The translations under genes and the position numbers were made by a program. The notes beneath the pieces were generated by a model. That model saw only the letters and a program-made list of their open reading frames with translations, was not told where the DNA came from and did not search any database. Shown here piece by piece: positions 17,521 to 25,967 of a stretch of DNA of 64,000 nt. This DNA comes from UBA877 sp035506155 (lineage in GTDB: Bacteria; Chloroflexota; Anaerolineae; Anaerolineales; Villigracilaceae). The stretch lies in assembly GCA_035506155.1 (NCBI GenBank), contig DATJPX010000066.1:21888-85887 (forward strand), written 5' to 3'. Position 1 is the first letter of the stretch. Each line of letters opens with the position of its first letter.

Positions 17521-18671
17521 CAGTAAATCACAGATTGCGGTGACTGATGGGTAGGGATGGCGCAAATCGTGCCATAGCGATATTCGATGGAGCGGATCAG
17601 CAATTTTCTAAAGCGATGAAAACGGAAGCGAGCTTCGTCCACACGGCGCGGACCGGCAGCCAATAAACGAGCGAACTCCCAACGCAGGAAGACCCAGGCA
17701 TTGGTCAAGATCAAGCCAAGGCTGAGCAGGAAGAAGCGCATGGCAGGATTGCGAGAAGTGGTTGTGGCGCGCACCCGGCGGAGTAAGCGATAACTGCATT
17801 CCACTCCGAAACGGCGGCGGTACTCCTGGAAGATCTTCTCCACTGGCCAGTCCAGGAGGATGACGATGAAAGCCAGCCACTTGCGACGTCGTTTGCCAGA
17901 CTTATCCGGGACCCGGGAAGCTTTCAAGGCCAAAGTTACTTGAGTTCCGCTGCCGAAAGTGTGAAGCGCCTTGTAACTGGATCGTCCATGACAGAGAGCC
18001 CGTGTGCCGCCAGTTTTTCCACGGATCGGATTGGCGAGGATGGCTCCTTGGTGGATCGATGTCAGATAATCAACGATGGGCGAAGCCGCAAAGCCTTTAT
18101 CCAAGTAGAGTACTTCGGCTTCAAAATTCAGGTTTTTGAGCCGCTCCAACAGGATTTTGAGCACTTCCAGCGCTTCCTCGTCGGGTAGAACGTAGTGCAC
18201 GGCCAAGGTCAGCCGGACCTGGCGCCAAATCACATAGGCGGTTGCGATGCGCACAAAATGAGCCGTGCCTTTCTTGGCTTGACCGCCGCAGGTCACTGCT
18301 CGCAGGTCTTCTTGTTTGCCATAGAACGGCTCGTCGTGGAAGTCGATGGCGATCTCAATGCCTTTGCGCAGCATGCTTTCTGGAATGCAGCTCGCCAGGG
18401 TCTGATTAGCTTGCTCTTCCTGCTGCTCTAGCGATTTGCTCGGCAGGGCTTGGTGGACATATTCTCGCACCGTGTTGCTGTCGGCCACTCCTTCCAGATC
18501 TGCACAGGCCGCTTCCAGGCTACTGCATTCTGCACTGGCCTTCATGAGTATGTCGTAGATCATGTCGGTCGTACAGGTATAACCGTGGGCTTCTATCGCA
18601 AAATTCTTTTTCATGATCCGAAGGGTATATGCTCGAACATCTTCTGCTTTTAACTCAAATTGGTGTATCAT
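17520..18671 (-). CDS. IS4-superfamily DDE transposase (resembles the ISH3 group)
   Basis: The 383-residue transposase has an RNase-H-like DDE core: first Asp in IAIDFHDEPFYGK, second in LYLDKGFAA, and the glutamate in FGVEC. The IS4 signature Y-x2-R-x3-E-x6-K is met in YRRRFGVECSYRLLR with Arg in the final place. The wording IDFHDxPFYG recalls ISH3-type elements, but subgroup assignment is from memory. Its stop codon (17520-17522) lies across the left end of the element and uses the neighbouring base, so translation ends at the very tip of the IS. Full length and apparently intact. Confidence 0.88.
   Translation of the reverse strand: MIHQFELKAEDVRAYTLRIMKKNFAIEAHGYTCTTDMIYDILMKASAECSSLEAACADLEGVADSNTVREYVHQALPSKSLEQQEEQANQTLASCIPESMLRKGIEIAIDFHDEPFYGKQEDLRAVTCGGQAKKGTAHFVRIATAYVIWRQVRLTLAVHYVLPDEEALEVLKILLERLKNLNFEAEVLYLDKGFAASPIVDYLTSIHQGAILANPIRGKTGGTRALCHGRSSYKALHTFGSGTQVTLALKASRVPDKSGKRRRKWLAFIVILLDWPVEKIFQEYRRRFGVECSYRLLRRVRATTTSRNPAMRFFLLSLGLILTNAWVFLRWEFARLLAAGPRRVDEARFRFHRFRKLLIRSIEYRYGTICAIPTHQSPQSVIY
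17521..17536 (+). repeat. IS left terminal inverted repeat
   Basis: CAGTAAATCACAGATT, perfectly inverted at 18745-18760. Confidence 0.88.
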
Positions 18672-18744
18672 CTCGGGGGGCTTCTTTGGTCTAGGTTTTG
18701 GGTCGCACCTAACCTTTATCCAAAGTTGCCCCTTTTGTCAATCA

Positions 18745-18760
18745 AATCTGTGATTTACTG
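18745..18760 (-). repeat. IS right terminal inverted repeat
   Basis: AATCTGTGATTTACTG on the plus strand, the exact complement of the left end. AATTT follows at 18761-18765. Confidence 0.88.
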
Positions 18761-18837
18761 AATTTATACTATCTATACTGTTCTGGAAAATAGCTGGCCG
18801 GGAGTTATCCTGTCTACTCGCCTGATTTGCGAATTGG

Positions 18838-21507
18838 ATGAAGCTGATGACTAACACTGAGATAAAAAGAGATGACCTCATTAGAGATTATTGGGGATTC
18901 GTACGGCAAACCCTGAATCGAATGGGTGATAAAGAATTCTATGTCACCAAGTCGGGGAAGCTAACTTTTTATGAGGTCAATCAGCACGCAAATATCATTT
19001 TTGAGGCAATCCAAAATATTACCAATGCGACCGGCCTGGGGATAGGATTGTTTTTGAATGACACACTCAACATCGCTCCTGCGATGATTGGGACCTTGAA
19101 ATCTAGGGATTACATTGTCCCATTAGGCATCGATTTTCCTGAGTCGACATTGCTTTTCATGCTGGCAAATGCCGGGGTTAAAGTCATCCTGACGGTTGAA
19201 CGATATTTGGATCAGATCAGGTCTGTGGCAGGAAAGAATTTTCCTATTTTATGCCTGGACCAGCTCGATTTTGGCGGGGGTAACAAAGATCCCATGATTC
19301 GTTACTCTCCCGAGGATCTTGTACAAATATTATTTACTTCTGGGTCCACGGGCCAGCCCAAAGGGGCGATTGAGGATTACCGCTATTTGGGCAGGGCGGC
19401 ATTCAATAAAATTTCGAACAACGAATATGGTCCTGAATCCCGCATTTTACGGCTCTCTGCGTTCACATATTCTGCCTGGCATACCTCGATATTCGGCTCT
19501 TTGATTACGGGAAGCACGGTCTGTTCGTACGACATAAAGGAAAACGGAATCGCCGGCCTGCCCGATTGGATCCGTCAGGAAAGAATTACGAATTATCAAT
19601 CTTCCCCGACGATATTTCGAAGCCTGATCAGCACCTTGGGTCCGGATGACACCTTCCCATCCGTCCATATATTTCATGCGGGGGGAGAGAAGCGGCTTCA
19701 AAAGGATATCCAGGATGTCAAAGCGCATTTTCCCAATGTCAAATATATTTATCTCGGTTTCGCTTCCACGGAAACGCATGCCGTTGCATCGACCCGATTC
19801 CCGGTGGATTATGATTTCCAGGCGGACGAGCTCCCCAGCGGCGAGATTCGGCCGGATTTGACGGTGTTTATCCGGGATGAAGACGGCAACAACCTGCCGG
19901 CCGGCGAAGAAGGAGAAATCGTCGTATACGGTGACGCCCTGGCGCGCGGTTATATTAATAATCCAGAACTAACGAAGCAAAGATTCATCCCCGATCCAGA
20001 CCATCCCGGGTGGCAGTATTTCAAAACAGGGGATCTGGGAAAAATACGCCTGGACGGCCAGTTGGTGCACCTTGGACGCCTGGACAATATGGTGAAGATC
20101 CGGGGCGTCCGAATCGAACTGACCAGTATCGAAAATCATATCCTCTCTTATCCCGGGGTCATTCAAGTTGCCTCAAGGGTTTTTGAGGATAAAAAGGGAA
20201 ACAAGAAAATAGCCATGTATTTTGTTGCGGAGGAAGGGATTCGGGTGCCTGTTTCGGACCTCCGCAAATACCTGGCGGAACGGCTGCCGCGGCACCTGCT
20301 GCCGCATTACTTGATTGCCATCGACCAGCTGCCTGTCACAGTGAGCGGCAAAGTAGTCCTCCACCAGCTTCCCATTCCGGAAATGGTCAGACCACCGCTT
20401 TCCAATGATTACGTGGCGCCCGGCGATGAGCTTGAACGAGCGTTGGTCGCGATCTGGGAAGAACAAATCGGTGTGAGCGGAATTGGTGTAACCGATGACT
20501 TTTTCGAAGTCGGAGGCGATTCGCTCATCGGCGTATTGCTTTTTGCCGGGATCGAGGAAGCCCTCGGCGAGGATTTGCCAGTCTCGGTGCTTTTGATTGC
20601 CTCGACCATTCGCGAACAGGCAGATTTGATAAAAAGCAAGCGCACCGATAAAAGTTTTTCCCCTATTATTCCGATCAATGCCGATGGAAGTGGCGCCCCC
20701 TTGTTCTTTATACCGGGTAAGGGCGGCTATCCAACCCGAATCCGCCACCTGGCAAAAAAGATCGATATCCAGACCTCAATCTATGCTTTACAAGATCTGA
20801 TGGCGGAAAAGCAGGATCCTTCCGATCGATCGATTGAGGCGGCCGCATCCTTTTATTTGAACGAAATCAAGAAAATCTTTCCCCACGGCCCTTACATCCT
20901 TGTCGGGGAATCGTTGGGCGGAAAGATCGCATATGAGATGGCGAGGCGTTTGGATTCAATCGGTGAAGCCGTCCCTCTTCTTGTGCTCCTCGACACCTAT
21001 AACATGGAGGAATTCGGCATCGATTCCTACCGTGAAGATAAATACTGGATGCTGATTAAAAAACATCTGACCATTTTGTTTATGGCAGATTGGCAGGGGA
21101 AACTCGATTACCTCCGGTTCTATCGGGAGGTCGGCATGCAAAAATTAGGACGTTTTTCGAAACGACGAATGTCGAGTTTACAAAATAAATTATCGCCCGC
21201 TCTCCCGGAAAGTGTCCGCCGCTTGGAAAGCACGAACCGCCAGGCGGTCAAGAAATATCGGGTTCAACCTTACCCGGGGCGGGTTATTCTCTTCAAGGCA
21301 TTGCGTGGCTCGTCTGCTTATAATCCGAGCAATGGCTGGGATAAAGTAGCATTGGGAGAATTGGTCATTCATCCCTTGGATTGTTATCATGGGAGCGTTT
21401 TGTTCGAGCCGGCCGTAGGCCAGGTGGCCAAAATCCTCCAGGGATACATTGACGATATCAGCAATACTTCTCAGGATACCAAGATTGACCTTCTTGAACA
21501 GGATTAA
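18838..21507 (+). CDS. Stand-alone adenylation-carrier-thioesterase protein (NRPS-like A-PCP-TE)
   Basis: The 889-residue protein has three domains. Adenylation (about 15-515): A3 LFTSGSTGQPKG at 165-176, YFKTGDL, and the catalytic lysine in VSGKV (Lys505). Carrier (about 528-600): DDFFEVGGDSL, with Ser562 as the phosphopantetheine site. Thioesterase (about 610-880): nucleophile Ser692 in GESLGG, a later LLDTYN aspartate and a YHGSVLFEP histidine. There is no condensation domain. In A4 the sequence is SAFTYSAWHT, so the Asp that normally binds an amino group is Thr210, and the substrate may not be an alpha-amino acid. No good ribosome site precedes the ATG at 18838; ATG 18847 is an alternative. 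TATACT boxes at 18765-18770 and 18774-18779 lie just outside the IS. The product is unknown. Confidence 0.88.
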   Translation: MKLMTNTEIKRDDLIRDYWGFVRQTLNRMGDKEFYVTKSGKLTFYEVNQHANIIFEAIQNITNATGLGIGLFLNDTLNIAPAMIGTLKSRDYIVPLGIDFPESTLLFMLANAGVKVILTVERYLDQIRSVAGKNFPILCLDQLDFGGGNKDPMIRYSPEDLVQILFTSGSTGQPKGAIEDYRYLGRAAFNKISNNEYGPESRILRLSAFTYSAWHTSIFGSLITGSTVCSYDIKENGIAGLPDWIRQERITNYQSSPTIFRSLISTLGPDDTFPSVHIFHAGGEKRLQKDIQDVKAHFPNVKYIYLGFASTETHAVASTRFPVDYDFQADELPSGEIRPDLTVFIRDEDGNNLPAGEEGEIVVYGDALARGYINNPELTKQRFIPDPDHPGWQYFKTGDLGKIRLDGQLVHLGRLDNMVKIRGVRIELTSIENHILSYPGVIQVASRVFEDKKGNKKIAMYFVAEEGIRVPVSDLRKYLAERLPRHLLPHYLIAIDQLPVTVSGKVVLHQLPIPEMVRPPLSNDYVAPGDELERALVAIWEEQIGVSGIGVTDDFFEVGGDSLIGVLLFAGIEEALGEDLPVSVLLIASTIREQADLIKSKRTDKSFSPIIPINADGSGAPLFFIPGKGGYPTRIRHLAKKIDIQTSIYALQDLMAEKQDPSDRSIEAAASFYLNEIKKIFPHGPYILVGESLGGKIAYEMARRLDSIGEAVPLLVLLDTYNMEEFGIDSYREDKYWMLIKKHLTILFMADWQGKLDYLRFYREVGMQKLGRFSKRRMSSLQNKLSPALPESVRRLESTNRQAVKKYRVQPYPGRVILFKALRGSSAYNPSNGWDKVALGELVIHPLDCYHGSVLFEPAVGQVAKILQGYIDDISNTSQDTKIDLLEQD

Positions 21508-22172
21508 TGCGCCTGGCGGTTGATCCGCAGCCAGGTTTGATTCCAATACTTGGATATCTCGCCTTTTAATTCGGTTACTGATAGCCCTCTGCTCGTACAC
21601 TCTTCTTTTATCCAGCCGAAGCTATGATTCACCATCCCTTTTGGCTGGACCGGGTCGCCCGCTCCGATCCAGTTCTGGCCTTTGTAATCTGGCTTGAATA
21701 CTGTTGCCGGATAATAGGTTGTAAGGAGTACGCCCTTCGGACTCGCAGTGCTCACGAAGCCGTCTAGCATGCTTTGGATTTGGCGTTTCGCTGCGTGCGT
21801 CCAGATCGAGAGGGCGACAAAATAATCGAAGTTCTCCCTGAATATTGAAAAATTGAAATCCGCATTATGGTCGAACCGGGGTTCCTTGAGACTCACTAAT
21901 CCAGGCTCCAGGAGGTATTTGATTCCTGCCTCCAGCATCATCTTATTCGGCTCGATGCCGAAATACCGATTCTTGTCGAGGAAGTGAATGAGCCAGTACC
22001 CTCCCCGGAGGCAGCCACAGCCGATATCCAATACCCTGGAATTGGGATTAAGCCCTTCATTTAGGAGCGCGATTAATTGCGTGCGTCCGGCGATCTCGAA
22101 CCGTTTGAGAGTCCCGCCGAGGAATATCCCCTCGGCCGCGATCTTGTTTGCCCGATCCATCAATGTTTCCAT
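21504..22172 (-). CDS. Class I SAM-dependent methyltransferase
   Basis: The 222-residue protein has motif I VLDIGCGCLRGG and a following acidic YFGIEPNKMMLEAG, typical of a Rossmann-fold methyltransferase. GGGAGATCAA precedes the ATG. It converges on the A-PCP-TE gene and the two stops overlap by four bases with no terminator between, so their transcripts should overlap. It might modify the A-PCP-TE product, but opposite orientation makes that only a suggestion. Confidence 0.85.
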   Translation of the reverse strand: METLMDRANKIAAEGIFLGGTLKRFEIAGRTQLIALLNEGLNPNSRVLDIGCGCLRGGYWLIHFLDKNRYFGIEPNKMMLEAGIKYLLEPGLVSLKEPRFDHNADFNFSIFRENFDYFVALSIWTHAAKRQIQSMLDGFVSTASPKGVLLTTYYPATVFKPDYKGQNWIGAGDPVQPKGMVNHSFGWIKEECTSRGLSVTELKGEISKYWNQTWLRINRQAH

Positions 22173-22282
22173 TTGATCTCCCTGCCCCGTCTATTATGTC
22201 GGCCGGTTCGAAGGGTTGCCGGATGCACCTCTGCTTTCCAGCCGGTTAAATCAAAAAGGCCTGGATGGCCTGATTGAACCTG

Positions 22283-22356
22283 TGGGCGCGGAGGGGCTCG
22301 AACCCCCGACCTCATCAATGTGAGTGATGCGCTCTAACCGGCTGAGCTACGCGCCC
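22283..22356 (-). tRNA. tRNA-Val (anticodon CAC)
   Basis: Reading the minus strand, a 74-base cloverleaf is clear: acceptor GGGCGCG/CGCGCCC, D arm GCTC...GAGC, anticodon stem CATCA/TGATG around loop CTCACAT (anticodon CAC, reading GUG), and T arm GGGGG-TTCGAGC-CCCTC. The discriminator base is A. The 3' CCA is not encoded and must be added enzymatically. Confidence 0.95.
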
Positions 22357-22487
22357 GAGGTGACCGGGATTATAGCCGAGGCTCCACGCTTTGACAAGGC
22401 CGATAATAAAACGTGGTTTTTTTGTCACTTTTCGGCCTTTTGCGCATCTGATAAAATGGATAGAGTAAAATCCTTGTGAGGTGGTCA

Positions 22488-23453
22488 ATGCTGAATTTAA
22501 GTGGATTGTCGTCAGCCTCCATGAACGAAACTCGACACGTCAAGATGCTCGTTCTGGGCTCGGGCCCGGCCGGATTCGCCGCGGCGCTTTACGCGGCCCG
22601 GGCAGAATTGGCTCCGGTTGTGTTGACCGGCACCGAGTTGGGCGGTCAGGCCGCCCTGACCTACACGATCGAAAACTACCCGGGTTTTCCGGAAGGGGTG
22701 GGGGGCGCGGAGCTCGGTGAATTATTCCAGAAACAAGCCGAGCATTTTGGCGCAAAAGTCGAATTCGCTTCGGCCCAATCTGTCGATCTGTCGAAACGCC
22801 CATTCAAGGTTACCAGCGACGCTGGCGTCTACCTGGCGGATTCACTGGTCATTGCCACGGGTGCCCGCCCCAACCACCTGGAGATCCCCGGCGAGACCGA
22901 CCTGATCGGACGCGGGGTTTCCTACTGCGCCACATGCGACGGCGCTTTTTTCAAAGAGCGGCAGGTGGTGGTGGTCGGCGGGGGGGACAGCGCACTGGAG
23001 GAAGGACTTTTCCTGACTCGCTACGCCTCTTCCGTGACGATTATCCACCGACGGGACAGCTTGCGGGCCGGCGCGATCCTGCAGAAACGCGCCCTCGACC
23101 ATCCAAAGATAAAGTTCATCTGGAATACCTTGGTTACCGAAGTCGTCGGTAACGACGGGAAGACCGAAGCGGTCAAGTTGAAAAACCTCAAGACTGGCGA
23201 AGAAAGCCAGGTCCCGACGGATGGCGTGTTCATTTTCATCGGACACACCCCGAACACGCAGTTGTTCACTGACCAGTTGGCGATGGAAAACGGATACATA
23301 AAGGTCGACGAGCGGATGAATACAAGCGTGGCCGGAGTGTATGCTGCCGGGGAGGCTGCCGACTCGCACTTTCGACAGGTCGTCACCTCGGCTGGGATGG
23401 GCGCGGCAGCCGCCATCGAGGCCACCCACTTTCTCGAGCATACATCGGGATAG
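22488..23453 (+). CDS. trxB: Thioredoxin-disulfide reductase
   Basis: The 321-residue flavoprotein has the FAD motif GSGPAGFAAALYAA, the redox-active CATCDG disulfide, the NADPH-binding VVVGGGDSALEEGL with HRRDSLRA, and the C-terminal GVYAAGEAAD FAD site. It reduces thioredoxin with NADPH in the cytoplasm. The ATG at 22488 is chosen for the GAGGTGG just upstream; GTG 22476 and ATG 22521 are in frame. ATAAAAT at about 22450 could be a -10. It is the low-molecular-weight TrxB type, not a dihydrolipoamide dehydrogenase. Confidence 0.94.
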   Translation: MLNLSGLSSASMNETRHVKMLVLGSGPAGFAAALYAARAELAPVVLTGTELGGQAALTYTIENYPGFPEGVGGAELGELFQKQAEHFGAKVEFASAQSVDLSKRPFKVTSDAGVYLADSLVIATGARPNHLEIPGETDLIGRGVSYCATCDGAFFKERQVVVVGGGDSALEEGLFLTRYASSVTIIHRRDSLRAGAILQKRALDHPKIKFIWNTLVTEVVGNDGKTEAVKLKNLKTGEESQVPTDGVFIFIGHTPNTQLFTDQLAMENGYIKVDERMNTSVAGVYAAGEAADSHFRQVVTSAGMGAAAAIEATHFLEHTSG

Positions 23454-23470
23454 AGGTCCCAAGTGAAACT

Positions 23471-23494
23471 CAGGGCACGCACACGCGTGCCCTG
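23471..23494 (+). terminator. Hairpin after trxB, without a strong T-run
   Basis: CAGGGCACGC (23471-23480) is perfectly inverted as GCGTGCCCTG (23485-23494) around ACAC. No T-tract follows directly, so it may be a weak terminator or an mRNA 3'-end stabiliser. Confidence 0.5.
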
Positions 23495-23588
23495 ATGCGT
23501 TAACGTTGTCTAAAATGCCAAGCTTCATCTCTACCTTCTGGACCAAAATTGTAGTATAAATTCTTTCATCCATCCTTTGGGAGAGACT

Positions 23589-24527
23589 ATGACATCTAAA
23601 ATATCAATTGTTGGTGCGGGAATGACCGGCTCGACGACAGCCCACTGGCTAGCCGAGCGCGAGATTGCCGACCTGGTGCTGGTCGACATCGTGGAAGGCA
23701 TGCCGCAGGGCAAAGCCCTCGACCTGCAGGAAGCCCTGCCGGTCATCGGCAAGGATGTATCCGTGGTCGGGAGCAATGATTTTGCCGCCACGAAAGGCTC
23801 GGACATCGTCGTGATCACCGCCGGCGTGCCTCGCAAACCCGGGATGAGCCGGGAGGATCTGCTGACGATCAATTCCAAGATCGTCAGCGACGCAACCACG
23901 AGCGCCCTCAAATATTCACCGGATGCAATTATTATCGTGTTGACCAACCCCCTGGATACGATGGCTTACCTGGCCATGAAGGTCGGGAAGCTGCCGCGTG
24001 AGCGCATCATCGGCCAGGCCGGGATCCTCGACTCGGCGCGCATGCGGGCCTTCGTGGCTTTGGAGACCGGCGTCAGCGTGGAAAACATCGCTTGTTACGT
24101 GCTGGGCGGGCATGGGGACGAGATGGTCCCACTGACCCGCCATTCGAATGTAGCCGGCGTTCCATTGCGGGAATTCCTTGCGCCCGACAAGCTGGAAGCC
24201 ATCGTCACCCGCACCCGTAAAGGTGGGGGCGAGATCGTCAACCTGCTCAAGACCGGCTCGGCGTATTATGCCCCGGCGGTCGCCGTGGCGCAGATGGCTG
24301 AAGCCATTCTGAAGGACAAGCACTTGATCGTGCCCGCTTCTGCTTTCATGAAAGGCGAGTACGGTCTGAAGGATATGTTCTTCGGGGTGCCGGCTCAGTT
24401 GGGGCGGGGTGGCCTCGAAAGGGTGGTCGAATACGATCTCGACAAGGCGGAAAAAGCCGAGTTGGAAAAATCCGCTGCAGCCGTCAAGGAAAGCATCGGG
24501 GTTATGACGGGCCTGGTGAAGTTATAA
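23589..24527 (+). CDS. mdh: Malate dehydrogenase (LDH-like type)
   Basis: The 312-residue protein has the NAD-binding SIVGAGMTGS, the loop arginines in GVPRKPGMSREDLL (the pattern of malate rather than lactate dehydrogenases), TNPLDTMAYLAMK, GILDSARMR, and the catalytic histidine in GGHGDEMVPL. It interconverts malate and oxaloacetate in the TCA cycle. The ATG at 23589 has GGGAGAG upstream, and TATAAA at 23555-23560 could be a -10. Citrate synthase, which uses its product, follows 54 bases later. Confidence 0.95.
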   Translation: MTSKISIVGAGMTGSTTAHWLAEREIADLVLVDIVEGMPQGKALDLQEALPVIGKDVSVVGSNDFAATKGSDIVVITAGVPRKPGMSREDLLTINSKIVSDATTSALKYSPDAIIIVLTNPLDTMAYLAMKVGKLPRERIIGQAGILDSARMRAFVALETGVSVENIACYVLGGHGDEMVPLTRHSNVAGVPLREFLAPDKLEAIVTRTRKGGGEIVNLLKTGSAYYAPAVAVAQMAEAILKDKHLIVPASAFMKGEYGLKDMFFGVPAQLGRGGLERVVEYDLDKAEKAELEKSAAAVKESIGVMTGLVKL

Positions 24528-24581
24528 TAGGTTGATTGCGCAGACGATTGCGTTCCCGATCATTTTTGGTGGAGGAGTCCT

Positions 24582-25886
24582 ATGATTCTGCATGACAAGA
24601 TTTCAGCACAGTTACCCGCCTGGCGTGAACGCGTCAAGGTCCTCGTCAAGGAGCATGGCGAGAAAGTCATCGACCAGGTAACCATCAGCCAGGTTTACGG
24701 GGGGATGCGTGACATCAAGAGCATGGTCACGGATGTCTCTTTCGTGAATCCGGCTACCGGGATTACTTTCCGGGGTATGGCCATCCCGGAGGTGCTCGCC
24801 AAACTCCCCAAGCCGCGCGGCAACAAGATGCCCTACGTCGGCGGGTTGTATTACCTTCTGATGACGGGCGAGATACCCACCCGGGTCCAGGCAGAGGAAG
24901 TGGAAAAGGATTGGGCGGCCCGGGCAATCGTGCCGGATCATGTGTTCAAGATGATCCGCTCGATGCCCAAGGAAACCCACCCGATGGTGCTGCTCTCGCA
25001 AGCCGTTCTGGCCCTCGAGGGCGAGTCCAAATTTGCCAGGGCGTATCACGAAGGGGCCAAGAAGGACGCCTACTGGGAATCGACCCTGGAAGATTCCCTT
25101 GACCTGACAGCCAAGCTCCCGGTCATCGCGGCCTTCATTTACCGCTTGAAATATTTCAACGAGACCAAGAAACCCAAATACAACGCCCGCCAGGACTATG
25201 GGACGAATTTCTCCCGGATGATGGGTGTCTCGGATCGCAAAGGCTATGCAGAGTTGGCCCGCCTGTATTTCATCCTGCACTCCGACCACGAGTCTGGAAA
25301 CGTCTCGGCGCACGCCACCCACCTGGTCGGATCGGCTCTTTCGGACGCCTACTATGCCTTCTCGGCGGGCTTGAACGGCCTGGCCGGTCCGCTGCACGGA
25401 CTTGCCAACCAGGAATGCCTCGGCTGGCTGATCGACGTGCGTGACAAGTTCGGCGGCGTTCCCAGTCGCGAAGAATTATACAAATTTGCCTGGGACACGC
25501 TCAACGGCGGCAAAGTCATCCCGGGCTACGGACATGCCGTCCTGCGCGTCACCGACCCGCGCTACGTCGCCCAGCTCGAATTCGCCAAGGCCCGTTTCCC
25601 AGATGACACGCTCCTTCGGCTGGCGGAATTGGTCTACGATGTGGTCCCCGCCGTACTCAAGGAACAGGGCAAGGCCAAGAATCCCGCTCCGAACGTGGAC
25701 GCCATTTCGGGTACGCTGCAGTACTATTACGGTGTGCGTGAGTTCGACTTCTATACCGTTCTGTTTGGCGTCGGCCGCGCCCTGGGCGTGACCGCCAACC
25801 TGGTCTGGGCGCGTGCCCTCGGCCAGCCGATCGAACGGCCGAAGTCCCTCTCGACGGCCATGCTTGAAGAAGCCGCCAAACAATAA
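24582..25886 (+). CDS. gltA: Citrate synthase, mitochondrial-like type
   Basis: The 434-residue enzyme condenses acetyl-CoA and oxaloacetate to citrate. The blocks HSDHESGNVSAHATHLVG, GLAGPLHGLANQE and PGYGHAVLR hold the active-site histidines, and FYTVLFGVGRALGV lies near the C terminus with IERPKS beyond. These blocks resemble the animal/mitochondrial citrate synthase more than the E. coli hexameric enzyme. A GGTGGAGGAG ribosome site precedes the ATG, and a terminator follows the stop. It probably forms an operon with mdh, although TATAAT at 24523 could start a separate transcript. Confidence 0.95.
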   Translation: MILHDKISAQLPAWRERVKVLVKEHGEKVIDQVTISQVYGGMRDIKSMVTDVSFVNPATGITFRGMAIPEVLAKLPKPRGNKMPYVGGLYYLLMTGEIPTRVQAEEVEKDWAARAIVPDHVFKMIRSMPKETHPMVLLSQAVLALEGESKFARAYHEGAKKDAYWESTLEDSLDLTAKLPVIAAFIYRLKYFNETKKPKYNARQDYGTNFSRMMGVSDRKGYAELARLYFILHSDHESGNVSAHATHLVGSALSDAYYAFSAGLNGLAGPLHGLANQECLGWLIDVRDKFGGVPSREELYKFAWDTLNGGKVIPGYGHAVLRVTDPRYVAQLEFAKARFPDDTLLRLAELVYDVVPAVLKEQGKAKNPAPNVDAISGTLQYYYGVREFDFYTVLFGVGRALGVTANLVWARALGQPIERPKSLSTAMLEEAAKQ

Positions 25887-25910
25887 GCCAACTCGTTGCC
25901 GAAACACAAA

Positions 25911-25941
25911 AACTTCCCGGGAGTGAGCCGGGAAGTTTTTT
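25911..25941. terminator. Bidirectional Rho-independent terminator
   Basis: AACTTCCCGG (25911-25920) pairs with CCGGGAAGTT (25928-25937) and is followed by TTT on the plus strand and preceded by AAAA, giving T-runs on both strands. It serves citrate synthase and the convergent HAD gene. Confidence 0.88.
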
Positions 25942-25967
25942 ATCCAGGCAGATGGTCGAACCTCCGC

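Larger units (their letters stand above)
17521..18760 (-). mobile_element. Complete IS4-superfamily insertion sequence (about 1.24 kb)
   Basis: The element is bounded by perfect 16-bp terminal inverted repeats, CAGTAAATCACAGATT at 17521-17536 and its complement at 18745-18760, with AATTT duplicated outside. It contains one transposase gene on the minus strand. Ends, duplication and an intact gene suggest a recent and potentially active copy. If two flanking T/A bases are counted, the repeats become 18 bp and the duplication shortens. Confidence 0.88.

Noticed and set aside
18735..18780. Outward promoter from the IS driving the A-PCP-TE gene
   Set aside because: TTGTCA at 18735-18740 is 24 bases from TATACT, too far for a normal promoter.
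22488..23453. TrxB as the missing E3 for the lipoyl operon
   Set aside because: CATCDG and the domain order are those of low-molecular-weight thioredoxin reductase, not dihydrolipoamide dehydrogenase.
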